A program made the translations under genes and the position numbers. DNA of 64,000 nt from Siniperca chuatsi (Eukaryota; Chordata; Actinopteri; Centrarchiformes; Sinipercidae): assembly GCF_020085105.1 (NCBI RefSeq), contig NC_058061.1, forward strand, positions 7,597,284 to 7,661,283, read 5' to 3'. Under the pieces are notes generated by a model. The model saw only the letters and a program-made list of their open reading frames with translations. It did no database searches and was not told the DNA's origin. Below, piece by piece: positions 47,501 to 62,244 of the stretch (position 1 is its first letter; each line of letters begins with the position of its first letter).

Positions 47501-47777
47501 CGGCCGTAAGATCCTGGTGTGTACGATGGATAACTGCTACTGCTCCGGAGTGCCCTCAGTGTCAGGCCACCGCAGCCATCCCCCATACCCGCGCTCTGGC
47601 TCTTTCCCCTGGGTCAGTGCCCAAGACTACCCCCCTCCTCCCGGCCTGGCCTCTGGAGGCCCGTCCATGCAGGGCTTGGCAGTGAGGGACTGGATAGACG
47701 CCTCTCAGACACACAGACATGCAGATTTTTACGGGCTGTATGGGCAGCCCTCTACAAAGCACTATGTCACCAGTTAA
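39951..47777 (+). CDS. trim8: TRIM8 E3 ubiquitin ligase
   Basis: Coding exons: 39951-40526, 46220-46315, 46449-46714, 46843-46958, 47074-47777; 585 residues plus TAA. Family role: RING E3 ligase acting in STAT/SOCS1, NF-kB and p53 signalling. Domains: C3HC4 RING from Cys15 (ELICPICLHVF, then HNFCRGC and CPEC), B-box 1 (CILCRRGPPLP, then CCQSH), B-box 2 (CLQHDEYRLYHCE), coiled coil across exons 2-3 (VEERVQEIEEQLCKLDSDK), and a Ser/Gly-rich tail ending KHYVTS as in human TRIM8. Human TRIM8 is about 551 residues; the extra length lies in the tail, which has a run of 12 or so Ser from TCC repeats (47,226-47,268). The start MAETWRNCFEEEL matches the vertebrate start; an in-frame ATG 30 bp upstream (39,921) would add ten residues. 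All introns are GT-AG. It is convergent with arl3. Confidence 0.96.
40650..40940. mobile_element. MITE in trim8 intron 1 ('CTGCAACTAATGATTATTTTC' family)
   Basis: Has GCTAGTTCCAGCTTCTCAAA, GGATTGTTGGTCAAACAAAA and CTAAACGATTAATCGAGAAG in the family's order. Diverged at the ends. Confidence 0.55.
41220..42160. other. trim8 intron 1, no feature assigned
   Basis: Intron sequence with no repeat or conserved element that I can name; the G-rich part 41,330-41,640 is not coding in any convincing frame. Confidence 0.35.
42160..42910. repeat. Composite of 'GGCCGATA' and other MITE fragments
   Basis: TATGTCGGCCGATAAATAAC and, 600 bp on, GACGTATTGGTCGGGCTCTA look like the two ends of one repeat split by insertions. 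Between them are a LINE-tail word (GGGATCAATAAATTATTTCT, 42,398) and part of the AACAGTTATTTTCATTATCG family (42,545-42,650). Confidence 0.45.
43087..43350. mobile_element. MITE in trim8 intron 1 ('CTGCAACTAATGATTATTTTC' family)
   Basis: GGGCTGCAACTAATGATTAT at the left; inverted sense TGATTATTTTTCTGGTGATC and TCATTTCAGCTCTAG at the right. Confidence 0.65.
43460..43765. repeat. 'GGCCGATA' repeat in trim8 intron 1
   Basis: CTAGACCAATTAATCGGCCG to CGGTATCGGTCGGGCTGTAAC-like end (AGTATCGGTCGGGCTGTAAC). The inverted ends and the same interior as 42,160 indicate one family. Confidence 0.5.
44074..44101. repeat. (CA)n microsatellite
   Basis: About 14 CA units in trim8 intron 1, followed by a C-rich pyrimidine stretch to 44,330. 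Confidence 0.9.
44466..44534. repeat. (GT)n microsatellite
   Basis: About 34 GT units followed by a short GA run; intronic. ORFs read through it are artefacts. Confidence 0.95.
44780..45440. mobile_element. MITE ('AATATCTCAACAACTGTTGG' family) split by another MITE
   Basis: Left part GAAATATCTCAACAACTGTT to 44,949. Right part resumes at TATGACTAAATACCTGCAAA and ends in GCATGTTAGCATGCTGATG. The inserted piece (44,950-45,286) is of the CTGCAACTAATGATTATTTTC family and is flanked by TACTTTGGTTTA on both sides (44,938-44,949 and 45,287-45,298). Confidence 0.7.
45441..46219. other. End of trim8 intron 1
   Basis: No repeat recognised. The last part is pyrimidine-rich and ends in CTCACCTCACAG, the exon 2 acceptor. 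Confidence 0.5.
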
Positions 47778-49350
47778 CAGAGTAGACACACACACACACA
47801 CACACTTGGATAATGAGGCAGGCACCAAAATAGCACACCTTTACCGACTTATTAACCGGAAAAAACACAATGCAGTTATTCTATACACGCATTAAAATAT
47901 TAGACTTTATATCCACACACACACACACACACACAGATGTAGAACATGTATACACATTCGGGGGCAGGGTTGATCTCTTTGTGTTTTTATTTTCTTATTT
48001 TCTTTACTTTCAGTCAGTGTTTCATGTAGTGTATTATACGTAAAATGCATAAACAGCCAACCGCTCACTCTGGCACAACTTAGCTCAGCATTTTACACAT
48101 AAACAAGAAACAAGAGGAGGAGAGTAAGACATGCATTTTTTTTTATTTTATTTATAGAGCAGGAGATGGAGTGATAGAAAATGAACTTTTATTAGAAAAT
48201 CTTCTCATGCCTCTTCATGGCTTCTTGCTGACGCTAAAGGGAAAAGAGATAATGTTGACCTTTCCAGTTTAGCGCCTCATGTTTCTCTGAAATAATCACC
48301 CCTCCAGTTGTACTGAGGTCAATTGCCTTATGTTATTAGCATCATATTTTTCTCTGCCCAGCTCACATTTGATAGATCCTTTAAAGAGGGACTGCGGCCC
48401 CTTTGTGTCTCTTGATTTTGATCGTCATGGCACCTCTTCCTTTCTTTGCTGAGTTCAGGGATGGATCGTACAGCTTGAACACAAAACGCTCTTCCATGGA
48501 ACACCCACAATGCACTTGTGGGATGCCTTGTTATGCCTGGACTACAGATGCTGACCCACAGAGGGACACTAGAGCTGCATCTAAAGAGGGCCAGTTAACC
48601 GTGGCCCTCAAGAGTTTTTGGGAATTTGGCTCTTATTCCTAGCACTCCCTTCTGCTACCAGGCTTCCCACAGGACAGAAAATCTTCTGACAAAGACTGTT
48701 TCCATTTAGTAATTACTATGACTTTGTGTTATTTGGTACATCTGTAGGTTTCATGCTTGTCTAGAGAGACTCTGATTTCAGAGAAAAAGGCAAGAATGGA
48801 CAAACCAAACCAATCAAGCATCTGGAGGATCTGATGATGCTGTAATTGTACTTCCTGCAGGGCAAAGATGTCACTTCCTCTCAATAAGCACACAAGCTCT
48901 TGGCTTCCTGTTTGCAGTTGAAAGCATGCGAGGAAGAGTTTTTTAAAGCACTCAAAAGAAGAACAATGGGGGGGGGGAAATGTATGCAGTTTTAAAACGA
49001 GTGTATGAAAGAAAAGAAGGGTGGAAGGAATTTTTTTCATGAACTTTTTCTAAAAGAACAAGACTGGACTGCGAGATGTAAGCAATTGTCATCATCCTAA
49101 AAAGGAGCTGTTAAAACAGTCAACATAAAGAGGAAAAAAAACGACATAAAAGTATCTTTTTTTGTAAATATTTTGTGAAATGGAAAAATTACAGACGTGA
49201 TTTGGAGGAGGGTTCCAAATAAACGAACAAATTTAAACCGGCCTCTGCTGTCAGCTCTGTATGTGCCAATCCCATTTTCTCATGTTCGTTTAAAGTATAA
49301 GGCTGGTGATATTCTATATTTTTGTTATTGTCAATAAATCCCATGAAAAG
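47778..49350 (+). other. trim8 3' UTR (probable)
   Basis: Follows the stop codon. It has two (CA)n runs (47,790-47,810 and 47,916-47,934). Poly(A)-signal candidates AATAAA occur near 49,218 (CCAAATAAACGAAC) and 49,333 (TCAATAAATCCC). The end is an estimate. Confidence 0.6.
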
Positions 49351-49682
49351 ACCAAAACCACCAGTGCATTAGTACTTTAATACTTTCAAACATCCCTACC
49401 CTGTCTGTGGCCCCAAGCCCATTGGTTGCTACTGTAAATCCTCAAAAAATGGTATATATACATATATATAAAATTAGTGTCATTTTAAGGGAAAAAAGGC
49501 TCAGTGATTCCTTAAAACAACTGGGCACTATACCTGGAGTAAAAGTGCATTCATGGTGGCCTATTTTCATCAGCGGATTGACACAGTTTCTGTTCAGTTT
49601 GTTAGGATTGATTCAAAATCTACAGTGTTTGTGTTCATGGGAGTGAAGGAACATGTCACCCAGTGCAACAGTGTGGCTCATT

Positions 49683-49822
49683 ACGGTGTAGTCCCTCATT
49701 CGTCCAGGAGTGTCCAGGAGAGAACTCAGAAATTTAAGAGTAGCTTTCCGGTCCATTTTTTTCACAATTGAGAATGACTTCCGGATGGGAGCCGAAACTA
49801 CGACTGAAACCTTTTCTACAGT
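49683..49822. mobile_element. Penelope-like terminal repeat remnant, foldback form
   Basis: ACGGTGTAGTCCCTCATTCG to GGGAGCCGAAACTACGACTG. It matches the inverted termini of the element at 3,238-4,320. No coding part remains. Confidence 0.65.
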
Positions 49823-49849
49823 GTGGCTCATTGATATGTTTTAGCTATG

Positions 49850-50130
49850 CTAGCCACAGACTGAAATATCTCAACAACTATTGGATGGATTGCCATAAAA
49901 TTTTGTTTAGATATTAATTCCCCCCTCAGGTTGAATTGTAATAATATTGCTGATCCTTTAGCTTTAAATGTGTCCAACACAGTGTGAACTTTGGTTCATG
50001 ACGAAATACCTGCAAAACTAATGACATCCCCCATCAGCCTCAGCAAATGTTAGCATGCTAACACCCTAACCATGGTAAACATTATACCTGCTAAACATCA
50101 GCATGTTAGCTGATGATAGCATTTAGCTAG
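49850..50130. mobile_element. MITE ('AATATCTCAACAACTATTGG' family)
   Basis: AAATATCTCAACAACTATTG at the left, CCTGCAAAACTAATGACATC in the middle and AGCATGTTAGCTGATGATAG at the right; same family as 44,780 and 54,780. Confidence 0.6.
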
Positions 50131-51581
50131 TACGTCACATCACTTTTCTGTCCTACGAATATTTGCTCTGTCTCCCATTCACTTCAATTAATTCGAGTGT
50201 GCGTTTCCTGTTTCGCTGCTGATTCGCAGGTCAGAGTTCACCTTTGTCCAACTTTAACCGTGCAGGTGTGCTCGGTCGGCCAATAGAAACACTGATGCAC
50301 TGTGTTTGGGAATGTATAAGTTATTATTCTAGCTAGTTAACGTGTTATTTTTAATACATTATCACACTATCAGACTACAAACTGTCGCGTCGCTCTTACA
50401 CACTGTTTTCATTTTGATTTCTCTGATCAATATTCATTACCTGCATCAGAAACGTGACATCACGTCCTTTTTCGGGGCGTAATTTCGTAGGAAGGAAATC
50501 TTTCGTTACCGTACATTAATGCTGCGTTCATGTTATTGTATTAACAAGTTTCCGACTTGTAAATAGCGTTCATGTCAACAACAAACTCGTAATTACAACG
50601 GGGAAACTCTGTTAAAACTCTGTTACATCTGACATGGAAACAAAACTAACATGGATGCCTCATGTCAACCAAAGTCTGTTTGATGTAAATAAGCTTAAAT
50701 TGATATAGTGTCATATTATCAATACATTAATTAATACAGCCTCACAGAAACTCTTGTTGACAGTAGAAATATGGAATATATCATGTAACTTTAATCCCTG
50801 ACTATTCTATACTATATACTATTTAAGAATTTATTTAAAACAATAATATTAATATATACAGCCAACATTTACACCTGTATTTGGCAGGTGACAGGTGCCA
50901 ATTTCATTCCCTGTCTATGGTACAGAGGAATAAGTTCATTAATTGTTGGTTTTGGTCTTTTCATGGGATTTGTTTAAAATGAGAAAAATACAAAATATTA
51001 CCATTATTTATCACATTTGTACAAACAAAATCTCAGCATTTGTTTCGTGCTCAGTGTCCCGTCCCCCCAGTTCATACAGTCATCCGTACACAGTCATCTG
51101 CTACTCTTCATATGACTTAACAAAAACGACATCCTCCCACCCTAACATTGCACAATATCTGCTGTTCCTTCTTGAACATGACAAATAATCTGCCTGGCTG
51201 CCTTTTTTTTTCTGTTTGACAGTTCATCTATTAGCGTATTCATTTATCTTAAAAGACGCATTAACAGAAGGACAAAGCCATTTAAACAAAACGTTAAACA
51301 ACACTGTGTTCGCCCAGTACAAACAGGGCTCATGAGCATGTGTGGGTGGAGGCCTGCAGAGAGAAAACAGGATGGAGAGATGGAGTCTTGAGATGAGTAG
51401 TCAGTCAGTGTGCGTTTGTTTGTTCCCCTCAGCCTGATTAAGCTGTTGCATTACTGCTTTACCCTACACAGCACTTTGAGCCTCAGCCCCATTTAGACAG
51501 CAGGGATTGATCCACTTTTGTGTTTGTGTTTGAGTGAGTGAACAGGGAATGGAAATTTAAAAAAGCTCCAGAACAGCTACT
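50131..51581. other. Intergenic DNA between trim8 and arl3
   Basis: 50,140-50,510 may be a further repeat (CCTACGAATATTTGCTC at the left, GCGTAATTTCGTAGGAAG at the right, weak inverted match). The remainder shows no gene. Confidence 0.4.
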
Positions 51582-52070
51582 TAAAGGAATAGGTTGACAA
51601 TTTCAGAAATACGCGTATTCGCTTTCTTGCTGAGAGTTAGATGAGAAGATTGATACCACTCTTGTGCCCGTATGATAAGCTTAGTATAAAGACTGGAAAC
51701 AAGGTAATAAAAATCTGCCTACCAGCATCACACCTTTAGACAGAGCCAGGCTAGCTGTTTCCCCCTGCTTCCAGTCTTTATGTTAAGCTAAGCTAACTGG
51801 CTGCTAGCTTAACATAAAGAGCTTAAAAAGCTATACAAATTAACATGTTATCTATATCTTTTTTTGTTTAATCCGTACAAAAACCGGACTGTAAAATGTC
51901 ACATTATGGGTAGGCAGATTTTGTTTCCATGCAAGAAGTTTTCCCCTGCTTCCAGTCTTTATGCTAAGCTAAGTTAGTTGGCTGTAGATTCATATTTACC
52001 GCACAGACATAGGAGTGGTATCAATCTTCTCTAACTCTCAGCAAGAAAGTGAATTAACAAACTATTCCTG
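51582..52070. mobile_element. MITE with long inverted termini ('TTAGATGA' family)
   Basis: CTTTCTTGCTGAGAGTTAGA and GAAGATTGATACCACTCTTG at the left; AGTGGTATCAATCTTCTC and CTCTCAGCAAGAAAGTGAAT at the right. It holds doubled internal TTAGCTTAAC-type words. Confidence 0.7.
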
Positions 52071-52691
52071 ATTGTTTTTGTTTTTTTTAATTATTGTTTC
52101 CAAGGTCAGTAATTAGCTTTCAGTCTCAACCTTAAAGCTAACATGGATGCAAAGTCATGTAAGTGCTCAAATAAATGGAAATTTCAACATCTACTATTCC
52201 ATCTAAGTCAAGAATGAACTTTCAATCTCAAATGTTTTCATGGTTTTTGTAAGACAAACATGACAGTCTGAGTTTCTGAACACCAATCAGTGGTTAATGT
52301 ACACGTAAAAACAATCATTTTAATCATACAGCTTCTTCTTGCTCTACCCTCGTCTTCATCCCACCACTTTCCCGTGTTGAGCTGGTGGAAGCTGATGTTC
52401 TGCCTTTTTTCCCCCTCAACCTCAGCAGAGACTCAGGCAGCCAAGAACTGTGGGGTCAGAGGTGCAGCATAAATTACAGTGCTGCTTTTCTATCTTTCAC
52501 TCTGTGACACACACACCCCTTAACAACACCCCCCCCCCAACACACATTTTCTCACACTTCCGCACACAGCTGCTGCACAGCTGTCTGATCCATGAGGAGA
52601 GAAAGGCAGTAATTCGGTCGCCTACGTCTCTGATACGTATCTCTGACACACACACACACACAGACACACTGTCTGGCTCCTTTAAATAACC

Positions 52692-52696
<5 letters not shown>

Positions 52697-52726
<30 letters not shown>
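52697..52726. repeat. (CA)n microsatellite
   Basis: About 15 CA units; shorter CA tracts lie nearby at 52,505-52,515 and 52,645-52,662, next to a C9 run at 52,530. Confidence 0.9.
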
Positions 52727-52728
<2 letters not shown>

Positions 52729-52918
52729 AGGGTAAAAAGCTTTTATTCAATGATAAAACAACCACAGAACTTTTTGTTTGTTCGCTCATTTAGAGGTTTT
52801 AAAAAACCCAAGTAGATAAAACACCAAAAGACTACTAAAAAAGAAAATTGACACACTTGATTTTTTTTAGTGTACATACTTAGTGAAAAAATGTCATTAT
52901 CCTCAAAGCTCTAATCCA

Positions 52919-53902
52919 TTACAGGAACAGTTCAGCTTTTTGGAAAATAAACGTATTTGCATTCTGACGAAGAGTTAGATAAGAAGATTGATACCACTCT
53001 TGAGTCTGTATGGTAAATATAAGGCTACAGCAGCTGGTTAGCATAAAGACTGGAAACAGGGGGAAACAGCTAGCATGGCAACATCTGCTTACCAGCACCT
53101 CTTAAGATCACTAATTAACACGTTATAGCTTGTTAATCCATACAAAAAACAAAGTTTAAAAACGACAATTAGCCATTTTATGTGCTGGACTGGTTCTTGG
53201 GTGAGACTCCAGGAAGTCACTGGTCTCAGCCAAGAAATGAGCTGGTACATAACCCTTGTAAAATTGTCAGTTTTAAAATTTCGTTTTTTGTAGGGATTGA
53301 ACAAACAAGCTATAATATGTCAATTAGTGAACTTTAGAGGAGCGGGTTGGAGTTGGATGAGAAGATTGATACCACTCTCATGTTTGAACAGTAAATATGA
53401 AGCTACCGCGAGCAGCCAGTTAGCTTAGCTTAGCATAAAGACTGGAAATAGGGGCAACAGCTAGCCTGGCTCTGTCCAAAGCAAAACAAAAAAAAATCAG
53501 CCTACATACCAGCAAATGTAAAGATCACTAATTTACACGTTTTATCTTATTTGTTTAATCCATAACAGTAGTATCCTTGGACCAGTAACTTAAATGTTCA
53601 CTGGTTGACTGGCAACTGGTTCAAGCCAAGAACCAGTCCAGCACATAACCCCCCATAAAATGGCGAATTGTGGTTGTTAAACTTTGGTTTTGTTTGGATT
53701 AACAAGCTATAATGTGTTAATTAGTAAGCTTTAGAGGTGCTGGTAGCTTTGAACAGAGTCTTTATGCTAGGCTAAGCTAACTAGCTGCTAACTGTAGCTT
53801 CATATTTGGTGTACAGACATGAGGCATTTATCATGTCATCGAACTCTCCGCCAGAAAGCAAATAAGTATTTTTCCCAGATGTTCTAACTATTTCTTTAAA
53901 TG
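52919..53902. mobile_element. Tandem or merged copies of the 'TTAGATGA' MITE
   Basis: Two left ends (AAGAAGATTGATACCACTCT near 52,980 and GAGAAGATTGATACCACTCT near 53,357) and one right end (CGAACTCTCCGCCAGAAAGC, 53,838). The interior repeats the AGCATAAAGACTGGAAA wording twice, as expected for one copy inserted into, or joined with, another. Confidence 0.65.
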
Positions 53903-54779
53903 CCTTTATGTTTCTAAATGTTACTCCCAGAATGTGTCATGTTGTGTTTCTCATAGTGCTTTGTGAGAATTTAACATATTAGGGAGTTAAAAGGCAGAAA
54001 TGATGAACAATACTAGTACATTATGTCTGTTTGAGGGGAGTGGAAGACAGGACAATGAGAATCTTTGTGAGAGAAGAAGAAGAGGATGTTTGCTGTTAGT
54101 CTCCGAGGCCCTCTGAATCAGTCACGTACAATGTTACGCAAAGTAAAACACACAGCATACTGTTCCTACAGCAGGAACACAGTGTTAGACATGTAACACC
54201 TCCAAATGTCTTCTTCTAGGCAATTATTTATGACCTGAATGTAGTTTGGAGTTCAGTAATAAGCCTGTAGGTGACAAAGACAACTTCTTCAAACACATGC
54301 TGTCTCTAGAAGCTTTACAATTAATTTTTCAGCTGTAACACAAACAAATACAGGACACAGGGTGGAAAGTAAGTAATTACAAGTCGTCTCAGCGCTGTTA
54401 TTAAATACGTTTTTTAAAGGTTTTTGTGTACAATCTAAAATTAGTAATTCTGGCTTCACCCAAGGAGATTTTTAATCAAGTAGTGTACTCAACTACACTT
54501 AGAAATGCATGTTTTACAAAGTATCTTAAATTTAAAGTAAAAGGCTAGCGTTATTTTGTCATTTTCAATATTCAATATCAAAACCCATTAAAAGACCAGA
54601 GCCAACAATTAATTTATTCAACCAACAAGTATTGACTGTGTATTAACAAAGCCATGCTACCTGCTCTGTGAGGCTGTACTTTGTACAAACAAAGACAATG
54701 TGATAGTTAATGAAGTAAAAGCTGCTGGAAAGAAATAACTGAGAATCTACAGCATGTTAGCAACTCTGTGAGGATGTAC
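53903..54779. other. Intergenic stretch, no feature assigned
   Basis: No exon, RNA gene or repeat terminus recognised. Confidence 0.35.
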
Positions 54780-55170
54780 TTAGGCACAGCAGTGCTTTGA
54801 GCTAAATGCTAACATCAACATGCTAACATGCTCACAGTGACACTACTAACATGCTGATGTTTAGCATGTTAGTAGCATGTTCATCTAGCATGTGCTAGAT
54901 GAAAAAGGATCACCAAAGTTATTATAGTTCATCATTAGGGGAACATGAATGCGTGAACCAAATTTAATTTCAATCCATCCAACAGTTGTTGAGACATTTG
55001 ACTCAAATCTACAAATGTCAACCTCATGGTGACGGTTGAGGAAAAGTCAGCTGATCACCAAAGTCAGTAGGATTCAGCCTCTGGGTACCATGAATGTCAA
55101 TACCAAATTTCCTGACAATACATCTAATAATTGTTGAGATATTTAAGTCTGGATCAAAGTGGTGGACCGA
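54780..55170. mobile_element. MITE ('AACAGTTGTTGAGAC' orientation of the 49,850 family)
   Basis: AACATGCTAACATGCTCACA at the left, CATCCAACAGTTGTTGAGAC in the middle and ATAATTGTTGAGATATTTAA at the right. Reverse orientation of the copies at 44,780 and 49,850. Confidence 0.6.
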
Positions 55171-56021
55171 CATTACCATTGCTTAGCCGCTCGTATGGCT
55201 AAAAACCATTAAAACCACATGAAAGAGCCATACAGTTGCATTCAGGGGACATATTCCTCCATTACAATGAACATGGCTGCTAGATTGTTGTAAAAGAAAT
55301 CCATCATCTGAATCAGTTTCCTGAATGTATACTGTAGTGTTATTCACAGTCTCCAAGAACATTATAGCGTGTATATGGTAATTTAGTTTTTCTGAACTCA
55401 ACTGCAAATATTTTTCTTTATAAGAACATGTACTCGCACCTTTAAAGTGATTGCAGAAGGATAATAATCATATGAATTAGCCTGATTTCATGGCTGTTCA
55501 TGCTCAGAAAAAATAGCACAAAGCTCCTGTTCAGCACCATTCAGGTAGCTTAGATACAAAGAAGTACAGGTAATCAAGTTGATCATCAGGTTATGCAACT
55601 ACAGTTGTATGTCTGCTTCAGCACACTAGCACAGATCAATGCACTCACTGTTTGATCAGGTTGGAGCTCAGCTCCCATTGAACTCAGTATTTCTCTTTTG
55701 TTCTTGCGTCGCCTTCTAACAGACTTTAGTATTGTGAATACCAGAGGCAACCAATAGGGATATGAAGTACTCCCAGCTTTGCTCGAATAAGCAATAAATG
55801 GATCCAAGCCAGCTCCTGACTGGGCAGGAAGGTGATCACACCACTGCTCACAAGGGACTCTCACTGTCCAACCACACAGACCTGTACTACAAAATCAAAA
55901 GCAGCACAGATCTGAATCCAGTCTGAACTGGATGGTGCCTCCACAGGAGCTGCACTAAGCACCGAATTAGCCACAGAATTGGACATCAGATTTCTGAGAA
56001 ATGACTGCACAAAGGTGGAGG
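55171..56021. other. Intergenic stretch, no feature assigned
   Basis: Open frames here are short and unlike any family I know; no splice-bounded exon is convincing. Confidence 0.35.
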
Positions 56022-56560
56022 CAGTTGTGGAAGTATTCAGATCTTTTTCTTTCTAGCAATACCACAGTGTTAAAGTAATGGTGCAAGTAAAAGTCCTGGG
56101 TTAAAAATTCAACTTTCGTGAATGTACATCAGTAGGTCCAAGGTCCTGGAAGATGGTGCAGAAGAGATCGTGTTAGTTTTGTTGCAGGACAGTTACAACT
56201 TATTGGTGAGTTCATGTAAATCCCAGCATAACTCCAACCTGAGGAGGCCTAATCAGCTACTTAAGATAAAATTGAACTTTATTTATCTTAATATAACAAC
56301 ACCTGTGTCGGTATGCAGAGCCTTTAATCTATAATAATGCATCACATTTTATAAGTTGATCATATTTTTTCAGTGTAAAATCAAAGTAACTAAAGATGTC
56401 AAATAAAATGTAGTGGAGTAAAAAGTAAAATATTTCCCTTTGAAACATGATGGAGTAGAAGTATAAAGTAACATAAATTGGAAATACTCGAGTAGAGTAC
56501 CTAAAAATTTAACTTAAGTACAGTACTTGAGTAAATGTACTTAGTTACATTCCCCCGCTG
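56022..56560. mobile_element. hAT-like MITE, diverged
   Basis: CAGTTGTGGAAGTATTCAGA at the left; CTTGAGTAAATGTACTTAGT and CCGCTG at the right. The interior is partly replaced by unrelated sequence. Confidence 0.5.
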
Positions 56561-57950
56561 GGCGGTGTTGTCAGACATCACACCCCTCTAACATGCAGGC
56601 AGCACAGGTATGCAGCTGGTCTCATGTGTACCTGCAGCCCTCTCTGCCCTGGAGGTGGATTAGGTTTCTGCATTCCACATAGTCAGTCAGTTCGGCTGGG
56701 GGGAGAAGATCCAAGCTGCACAGCTCCTCCTGCTCAGCCTCAAGCCATGAGGCACTTACCCAACCAGGTGGATACCGCACCACCAGCCTGAAACTCCTGC
56801 CTGTTAGAACAAAACCAATATGATTTCATATTTAGTATATTGCAGCCCTTATTCTGTTAAGACCCACACAAAAAGTTATTTAGGTACAATCCATGACTCA
56901 AAGGGAAACATAAGGAACACGCTGTCACTCCCAAACTGACTGAGTCTTTAAAAACACAGAATAACTAGACAACAACTAAATCTGAGGTATTCATCTTTTC
57001 TAAAGGCTGTTACATGTTTGATTGCATCCGTAAAGGACCATTTAATATGAAGCAATGTCTACCTGTGTCCTCCTGTCACAGGCAATCAAAGAGTGATGTT
57101 TCCTTTTTCAGATTGTTTAATTGGAATAATTTTAGGTGCCCGAAGAGGGAAAACTGTACAGTATATTAAGCTTGAAGGTTCATTTTTTTACCTCAGAAAT
57201 AGTAAAATTCTTAGCACGAGGTCTGTTTATAGTATATCACTAGAAAAAAAGGCAAAGATTAGAGAAACGGCAGAAAAATAAACAAAATGTGGGTAGCAAA
57301 TTTTTGTTTTGTCTAATATGCTACCCTGGAAATCATCTCACGACCCCTTAGATTCATTCTCTCTGGGGGTTGGAAACTACTAGAATAAGTGAATTTACCT
57401 CTAATTTGTATGGGGAAAAGTGATGGTCCTTTAAGTTTGCTTTTTACTTTTTCTGTTATAAATGGGGTTTTCACTTAAGACAGATCAGATTTGGAGACAA
57501 ATGAGTTGGTAGGATGTATTTGAATTATTGTGTTGAAATATTTAGTCTGGATGCCATATTGGTCTTTTCACTTTGACCACATGGAATTACATAACTGTTC
57601 CTCAGAGATCTCTTCAAAAGAGCTGATTAAAATTTTACATGCAGTTTTTACAAATAATCTTATTTTTATATACAATACTTCTAGATGAGTAGAATATCGT
57701 AGTGCTATATCCATCCCAGTACATTTTAATACTGAATTCAATGCTCTGTCTAACTCAATAGAGCTGCTGTCTCCCACAGAGGCCTCTCCACACAGGCTCA
57801 AATGCTGTCATGAACAGCTGACTCCACCTGTTATGGGTGTGACCACTAGAGCCTGATTTACAAAAAAAAAAAAACAATGTCCCTGCATGAACTGAGTGAA
57901 CGAAAGTCTGTTAGTGCAGGAAGCAACTTAATTCAATAATAATAATTCAA
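56561..57950. other. Intergenic stretch downstream of arl3
   Basis: No gene recognised. A 62-codon frame at 57,093-57,281 is not supported by homology or splice sites. Confidence 0.35.
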
Positions 57951-57954
57951 TAAC

Positions 57955-58964
57955 TTGTGATTTTTCTTATCTTTTTTATTCACATACAGTACCTTCAATT
58001 CTGGACAGATTACATTCAAGAATATCAAAAGGAAACGTCAAAAGAGTGAATTCCCTCACTAACCCAAAGAGCACAAAGAAATGCATTGGGACGTACAGTA
58101 CTATACCTCTGTTAAAAATCTACCGGCATATATTAGATATGCAAACATTATAGACTACAAAGTACAGCAGGGTAACTTATACTCTATCACATGTGCATAA
58201 CGTAACATATGAACACAGGGCCGAGCTATTTACATTTGATCCAAAAATGTAGTGCCTCTTAACCATTAAATTTGTATCTTTTTTTATACATATTAACATG
58301 TACAGTATTATTCTTTAGTGGGAAGAGTCGGACCGTTTCTCCAACACCCTTGAAATCACACACACCACACCAGTTGTTGTTCGAAAGCACTCTACACTCT
58401 ACTTCACCATAAATAAAACAATTACAAAAATATACCTCACTTCAAACAGAGCCATAGCAGGAAAAGCGCTTACAGCCATTGTGGAATGAAAAAAAAAAAA
58501 AAAAAAAAAAAATCAACCTGTAAGAATAAGATGGAGAAAAAGATGTGTGAAAAGTGTATTAAAGAGTTTAAAGAATATGCTGAAATTCCAAAGAAAGACA
58601 GCAGTTTAATGGGAATGTTTGACGTTGTGACAGGCTGTGGATGGTGGCTGGGATTGGCTGGGACAGTGACGGTGACATGGGTAATCTGGGTGGAGGAGGT
58701 TGATTTCCTGGCATGGGTTCCCTTTGAAGTCAAAACCCTGCTTCTCTTTGTAGAGGCCAACGTAGGAAGATGTGTTGAGATTAGTAAACATCAGTGATAC
58801 AGGAATGTATAGAATGCAGGGGGTTAAAAACTCCAAGTCCATGTTGGATTAGTAGTGTGTTTACATTCACAGGTATATCCCATCGTACTAAGGCTCAGGA
58901 GGGTGCAATGTGTGTCAGTGTGTGTGTGCTGCTGTTCCTCCTGAGTAGAAGACTAGAAGCAAAA
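57955..58964 (-). other. arl3 3' UTR (probable)
   Basis: Region after the arl3 stop on the minus strand. A TTTATT at about 57,975 is an AATAAA signal on the gene strand. A poly(A) run of about 23 bases on the plus strand (58,489-58,511) is a T run in the transcript. The end is an estimate. Confidence 0.5.
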
Positions 58965-61260
<2,296 letters not shown>

Positions 61261-61330
61261 CTTGTTGCCTTCTCTCCTGGAGACGCCGCCGAGGGTTACT
61301 AAGGGGGCTGACGTCAGACGCACAGCTACG
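61261..61330 (-). promoter_or_regulatory. arl3 promoter region with a CRE motif
   Basis: Directly before the ATG: GGAGACGCCGCCGAGGG-type GC-rich sequence, and a full palindromic CRE, TGACGTCA, at about 61,309-61,316. Probably TATA-less. A divergent transcript to the right is possible, but no coding exon is seen there. Confidence 0.6.
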
Positions 61331-62244
61331 CACGAAACTCGAGTGCAACCGCAAGTATGGAGGACGAGTTAAGCTAGCTGCCTGCTAGCTAAATGCTTCA
61401 AATGTAGGCCAAGAGTTCCACATGTTTCATTTTGTGGACGGTTCTTGCGCACATCCGTTACAATATGTTACTGCACGCACATTTGTTTCATTTCTACACG
61501 AGACGCAGAACAAACCCGTCACATTGTCAGAGGTAATTAGCTAGCTAGCAAGTAAGCATAACAGGTTAAGTTACGCAGTAGCTGTAAACTCAAGCGTAAG
61601 TCAATTTCAGCCAACAACTTGACCGTGTCTCGTATGTGTTTTCATTTTAGTTATTAAGAAAAATAAAGCGTCAGATTTGGTTCTCACGTAGGGAGCTGCC
61701 CCAGCCCATGATTGGAGGACGGCATGCCACGTGCACATGTCTTTACTATGCCACACGAGCACATTTGATTACCTGACAGGTTGCTCTGTAGGGCGGTTGA
61801 GGACTCCCACAAAGGTATGTATTCTGTTTTTGTCACTATAGATTGCAGCCTATGTGTCGATGCTTTGGCTCGATTTTTATTCCCTTTTTCTCGCTTTTTG
61901 CAGAAGTCAGACTCAGCTGGTAACTCGAGTAATGTTGCATCACTCTGTGCTCCGACTGACATGTCTTCACTCTTTTTGGTCTGCAGACTGAAATACAAGA
62001 CCACACTCTGTATGCACACAAAGTTTATGTCTTTGTTAGAGGAACTGTACATATAATTGCACGCACAAGCTTAAAACTGCTTAGATTCCTGTGTTAACGG
62101 ATTAGGTGGTAGTTGTGCAGATGTATTCAGATGCTGGCTGTGTTGTGGCCTGCAGATCCAGTTTGTCAAGCCTCTGGGGAAGTTTCTGCTAGCAACTCCA
62201 CTTTGTGTCAATTTAACCATTCTCATGCAGCATGCACTTAGCCC
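61331..62244. other. Upstream flank of arl3, no gene assigned
   Basis: In mammals SFXN2 lies head to head with ARL3. I searched for its N-terminal coding exon here and did not find it; a non-coding first exon could still be present. Confidence 0.4.

Noticed and set aside
61330-62244. sfxn2 first coding exon expected head to head with arl3
   Set aside because: None of the frames gives the SFXN2 N-terminus; a short ATGGAGGACGAG frame at about 61,355 stops after five codons.
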